Assembly: GCA_002887195.1 (NCBI GenBank) | Contig: PJAB01000381.1 | Location: 1-28,333 of the forward strand | From: Chrysochromulina parva | Taxonomy: Eukaryota > Haptophyta > Prymnesiales > Chrysochromulinaceae | DNA: 28,333 bases | Reading direction: 5' to 3' | Shown: positions 25,394-28,333 of the stretch, one piece after another | How positions within the stretch are numbered: the stretch's first letter is position 1 | Layout: every line of letters starts with the position of its first letter | Program-made: the position numbers and the translations under genes | Notes under the pieces: generated by a model | The model's input: only the letters and a program-made list of their open reading frames with translations | The model's database searches: none | Told to the model about the DNA's origin: nothing

Positions 25394-27540
25394 TTAAGGT
25401 GGGGAGGGCTCGCGCGATTTCACAAGTCCGCGTGCGGGTGTGCCATCTGGGGCCACGTATGGCAGCCGCGGCTGCGAGCCTGCCCGCGCTGGCCGTGCGA
25501 TCACCGCGAGACCTCGACGTGTGCCGATCACACTGCCCTCGGCGCTCAGATAGGAGTGGGCGCGGCAGAAGGTGCGCCTGCGACTCATCGATGAGGTCCG
25601 CGAGGCGCCAGCGGCGGCGAGGTCGGCGACGGTTGTAACGGTTGAGCCCTGAGCGGAGACGACCGAGATCATCGTATTCGCGTGCTCCAACTCGTCGTGC
25701 ACCGCCGCGTCCACCTTACGCAGAGGCAGCAGCAGGAGCGCGCCGATCACGGCCACCCCGCCCATGGGCACAAAGGACCAGACGTAGCCCAACCGCTGGT
25801 AACGCACGCGCGAGTCGCCGGCGCCAACGGCGCCCACGACGGCGCCCACGGCAGTGAGCATCACGCCCGAATAGACGGTGGCGATCGCCTGTCCAAGCGC
25901 CTGCATCGCGGGCACAGCGCCCATGTCTCGAATGCGCGTACGCGCCGACGGTAGGGTGCGTACGATCAGCGCCATGTCCGCGAGCGAGAAGATCTGGGAG
26001 ATGGCCCCGATGAAGGGCAAGAGCACGAAGACGGCCACGACGTCGGACATCCATGGGAGCGTGAAGCACACCACCGAGGCCACCAGCAGCGAGGCGAAGC
26101 AGGGGGGTACCGTGCCGAAGGCATCGGCGAGATAGCCCGAGGGCGGCGCGCTGAGCATCTGAGCTACGAGCTGGCCGAGCGATGCGTACGAGTAGAGGCT
26201 CACCTGTGGGGAAGGGGGGTGACGCGCCGTGATGAGCACTGGCATGCTGGACGACGCGTACGAGTGTGAATAGAGTGAATAGAGTGATTGAAGCTCACCG
26301 CCTCGTCTGCAGAGACGTTTGTGCAGTCCTGCACGAAGAAGAGCCCATTCGCGATCACCACGCCCACCACCATGTTGAAGAGCAGCAGCGCAAGGCACGC
26401 ACGCCGCCAATCGGCGTACCGCTCGCCGCTCCACTCGGTGAGCGTCCGGCGCAGTGCGGCATGGCCACAGCAGGAGGAGGAGGCGCCGACCGGTGCAGTT
26501 GGCGACATGCCGGTAGAGAGGGGGCGGGGTCGGTGCGGCGAGGCGCCATAGCTCGGCCGCGAGGCGGCATCCTCCGCCTCCTCCTCTTCCTCGTCGTCCT
26601 CGCCCTCGTCCTCGTCGTCGAACTCCTCTGCCTTCTCCGCCTCGTGAGCACCGACCAGATTCAATCTCAACCGGCCAGATTCCATCTCCGCCTCCTGAGA
26701 ACCACCAGGCGGCCCGTCCAACAGCGGCCAATCCGCCATCGAGCCGCCTTTCGGCAGCTCAGCGCCACCTAGCGCGGCCGGCTCGGCCGGCGTCGGCGCG
26801 TCGTCGTCGTTCGTCGGGTCCGTGGTCCGCGCGGTGGCGTAGCATGAGCTGTTGCGCGTGCGCGCGGGTGCGAGCGATGCGGTCGCGTGCGGGCTAACGG
26901 TCCGTCGCAGCACGAGGAAGCGCCGCGGGATGAAGAGCAGCGCCCACAGCCAGCCAGTAGTAAAGCTTCCCACCACCACGAAGTACAACGTCTTGTCGTC
27001 TGTGACCAGAGCCGTACAGAGGAAGGAGGCCGAGCCACCAATTGCGTTGGCTGTGCCGAGGCAGGCTGCAAGCATGCCGAGCGCGCCTGGGTAGCGCGAG
27101 CCATAGGAGCTCACGAGCGCGTACACCGAGGCTGTGGTCGCGACCGTGCCAATGCGCACAGCGCCGATGCCGATGGCAAAGAGCGCGATCGCGAGGCTGC
27201 TTTGCCCGGCGGAGAGCAGCCGATCGCTCGCCAGCAGGCAGCAAGCGCCACCAGTCTGCACGGCGGCGCCCGCATAGATTCCCAGGCTCGCGTTGCGGCG
27301 CGAATCCAGGACGCTGCCGAAGAATGGCGATAGCGCATTCATCAGCGTGCTGAAACCGAGAAGGAGCCCGTTTGCGAGCGCTGCGTTGTTTGGCAGCGCT
27401 GCGCCCATGGTACGCGGCGTTACAACGCTTGTGAGTGAGAGAGTGAAGCCGTTGAGGGCGACTTGTGGAAGGAGTGGAAGGAAGAGGAGGGTCACGCCGA
27501 TGCGGCGCGGCAGATCGCGACGCGGCTCTGCCGGCTGCAT
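25394..27540 (-). CDS. major facilitator superfamily transporter, two exons
   Basis: Exon 1 is 27540-26299 and exon 2 is 26203-25394, joined in phase 0 to give 683 residues. Exon 1 encodes the first six membrane segments (IGVTLLFLPLLPQVALNGF, LANGLLLGFSTLMNALSPFFGSVLD, AIALFAIGIGAVRIG, LYFVVVGSFTTGWLWALLF), a large cytosolic loop with a run of Glu/Asp, and segment 7 (CLALLLFNMVVGVVIANGLFF). Exon 2 encodes the rest (LGQLVAQMLSAPPSGYLADAFG, VVAVFVLLPFIGAISQIF, VLPxxxxxxxDMG-like TLPSARTRIRDMGAV, WSFVPMGGVAVIGALLLL). The pattern resembles MFS proteins near the sugar/GPH branch; the substrate is unknown. Both ends of the intron have canonical GT-AG signals. ATG 27540 was chosen over an upstream GTG. 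Confidence 0.82.
26204..26298 (-). other. spliceosomal intron of the MFS gene
   Basis: 95 bp on the minus strand, GTGAGC donor at 26298 and CCCCCTTCCCCACAG acceptor ending at 26204. It is not divisible by 3, and splicing restores an open frame between two ORFs that each carry half of the transporter. Its 5' end resembles the start of exon 2 (see findings). Confidence 0.8.
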
Positions 27541-27700
27541 CCGCACCGCCTCGAGCGAGGAGACGTTACGGTCCGTCTGCCCCCGGTGATTTTGAACCGG
27601 TACGTTACCCCGGTTCCCGAATTTCCGGCACCGCGACTGTTTTTTTACCGGTTCTTTTTACCGGTTCGCTGGTCGCGACAGAAGTCCACTGGCTGAGCGC
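27541..27700. promoter_or_regulatory. bidirectional promoter, MFS / anoctamin
   Basis: 160 bp between divergent starts. A perfect 13-bp tandem repeat TTTTTACCGGTTC occurs at 27642-27654 and 27655-27667. An inverted partial copy GAACCGGTA is at 27594-27602 and a related ACCCCGGTTCCC near 27607. Confidence 0.5.
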
Positions 27701-28333
27701 ATGCTCACGGGAGCACGCCTCCGCGGCGCGGCGCGAAGAGCGTCCGTGCAGGCGCGAGCAGCAGACCTCGCGCAACCTAACCCCGTGCGCGAGAAAGAGC
27801 TTGAGGCCAAAGACAAGGAGAATGCGATGCAGGGCATCGTGGCCGACCTCGTGCTCATCTATCCGATCGAGACGGCGGAGGAAATGAAGACTGAAGGAGC
27901 TCGCAAGGAGTTCGACAAGCGGCAGGAGCGGCGCGCGGACCTGATTTACAGTCTAGAAAAGGCCCGCCTGATGGTTCAGAAGAACCCGAGCCGCGACGGC
28001 AAGTTCATGTACATCAAAGTCTGGGCCACGCTCGAGCTCCTCATCGAGAAGGCGAGCCAGGAAAAAGTGGAGATGCTCGTCCGCCCGGAGGCGATCCCGG
28101 TAACCGTGACTGCAACCAGCGATTCGGGTCACAAAATCCAGCGTTTGATCCCCAAATGCTTTATGATAGGGGAGGTGGCGAAGCGCAATTACCGCGACTT
28201 TGACCCGGATGCTATTGACGACTATGAGCGCAAGAACGGGCGCCTCTTCTCGAGCCTCGAGCGGCAGCGGCTCATCTACGGAATCCTCGAGGGCACCGAG
28301 GAGTCCGGCGGCGCGCAGCAAGACCTCGACGAG
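27701..28333 (+). CDS. anoctamin (TMEM16)-family protein, 5' part only
   Basis: 211 codons from ATG 27701, in a frame that stays open to the right edge, so the gene is truncated by the window. The N-terminal 40 residues are basic then charged (VREKELEAKDKENA). Then comes ADLVLIYPIETAEEM...RKEFDKRQERRADLI, FMYIKVWATLELLIEKASQEKVEML, and near the end NGRLFSSLERQRLIYGILEGTEE. These resemble the cytosolic anoctamin dimerisation domain (DYVLVY, FVKIHAPW...L...AE) and the FFNSAERSRIVWEIL segment just before the first membrane helix. Anoctamins are Ca2+-activated chloride channels or lipid scramblases; which one cannot be told without the pore. The membrane helices are outside the window. Confidence 0.72.
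   Translation, partial: MLTGARLRGAARRASVQARAADLAQPNPVREKELEAKDKENAMQGIVADLVLIYPIETAEEMKTEGARKEFDKRQERRADLIYSLEKARLMVQKNPSRDGKFMYIKVWATLELLIEKASQEKVEMLVRPEAIPVTVTATSDSGHKIQRLIPKCFMIGEVAKRNYRDFDPDAIDDYERKNGRLFSSLERQRLIYGILEGTEESGGAQQDLDE

Noticed and set aside
25285..25638. 117-residue plus-strand frame starting with an ATG
   Set aside because: It is antisense to the MFS exon 2, is Arg-rich as expected of shadow frames in GC-rich DNA, and has no recognisable motif.
26204..26298. two separate MFS half-genes instead of one spliced gene
   Set aside because: The halves carry complementary membrane segments, the frames overlap only over low-quality translated intron, and canonical splice sites restore one reading frame.
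27573..27605. possible tRNA T-arm (GGTTCAAAATC on the minus strand)
   Set aside because: The flanking bases do not pair into a T-stem and no matching D-arm or acceptor stem was found nearby.

Overview
The window is nuclear DNA of a compact, GC-rich eukaryotic genome. It has about 15 protein genes in 28 kb, nearly all single long open frames, short intergenic gaps, no operons and no Shine-Dalgarno-like spacing. Products such as CstF-50, a DYRK kinase, a PIP kinase and an anoctamin are eukaryotic. Two divergent genes (14059-14289 between them) encode proteins that start with a signal peptide followed by a Phe-containing junction (IAS-FHS and VSP-FRAP). This resembles the bipartite plastid-targeting leader of algae with secondary red plastids. 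With the high GC, coding microsatellites and scarce introns, a haptophyte (possibly a pavlovophyte) is my best guess; a stramenopile alga cannot be excluded.

Layout, left to right: GGGA simple repeat (1-83); ankyrin protein (+); sulfotransferase (+); D-glutamate cyclase/DUF1445 protein (+); EGF-exostosin glycosyltransferase (-); cupredoxin-like protein (-); CstF-50 (+); an empty 3'-3' gap; plant-type LisH-DYRK kinase (-); plastid RNase II/R (-); DUF1997 plastid protein (+); tail-anchored heme-oxygenase-like protein (-); PIP kinase with a PH domain (+); a poly-Gly coiled-coil orphan (+); an FN3/EF-hand protein (+); a BMT5-like methyltransferase fused to a degenerate RluA-type pseudouridine synthase (-); a two-exon MFS transporter (-); and the 5' part of an anoctamin (+) running off the right edge.

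The genes do not form one pathway. Loose themes are RNA metabolism (CstF-50, RNase II, the BMT5-RluA fusion), plastid functions (RNase II, DUF1997) and signalling or membrane functions (DYRK, PIPK, EF-hand protein, MFS, anoctamin). Five pairs are arranged head to head or tail to tail with gaps of about 90-750 bp.

The most notable observations are: (1) the only well-supported intron, in the MFS gene, whose start resembles the start of the following exon, as expected if the intron arose by tandem duplication; (2) the methyltransferase-pseudouridine synthase fusion whose synthase half has lost the catalytic Asp; (3) a GTGTGAAC-like motif recurring upstream of many genes; (4) a heme-oxygenase-like protein lacking the distal-pocket Asp. 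No rRNA, tRNA, CRISPR array or transposon was recognised.
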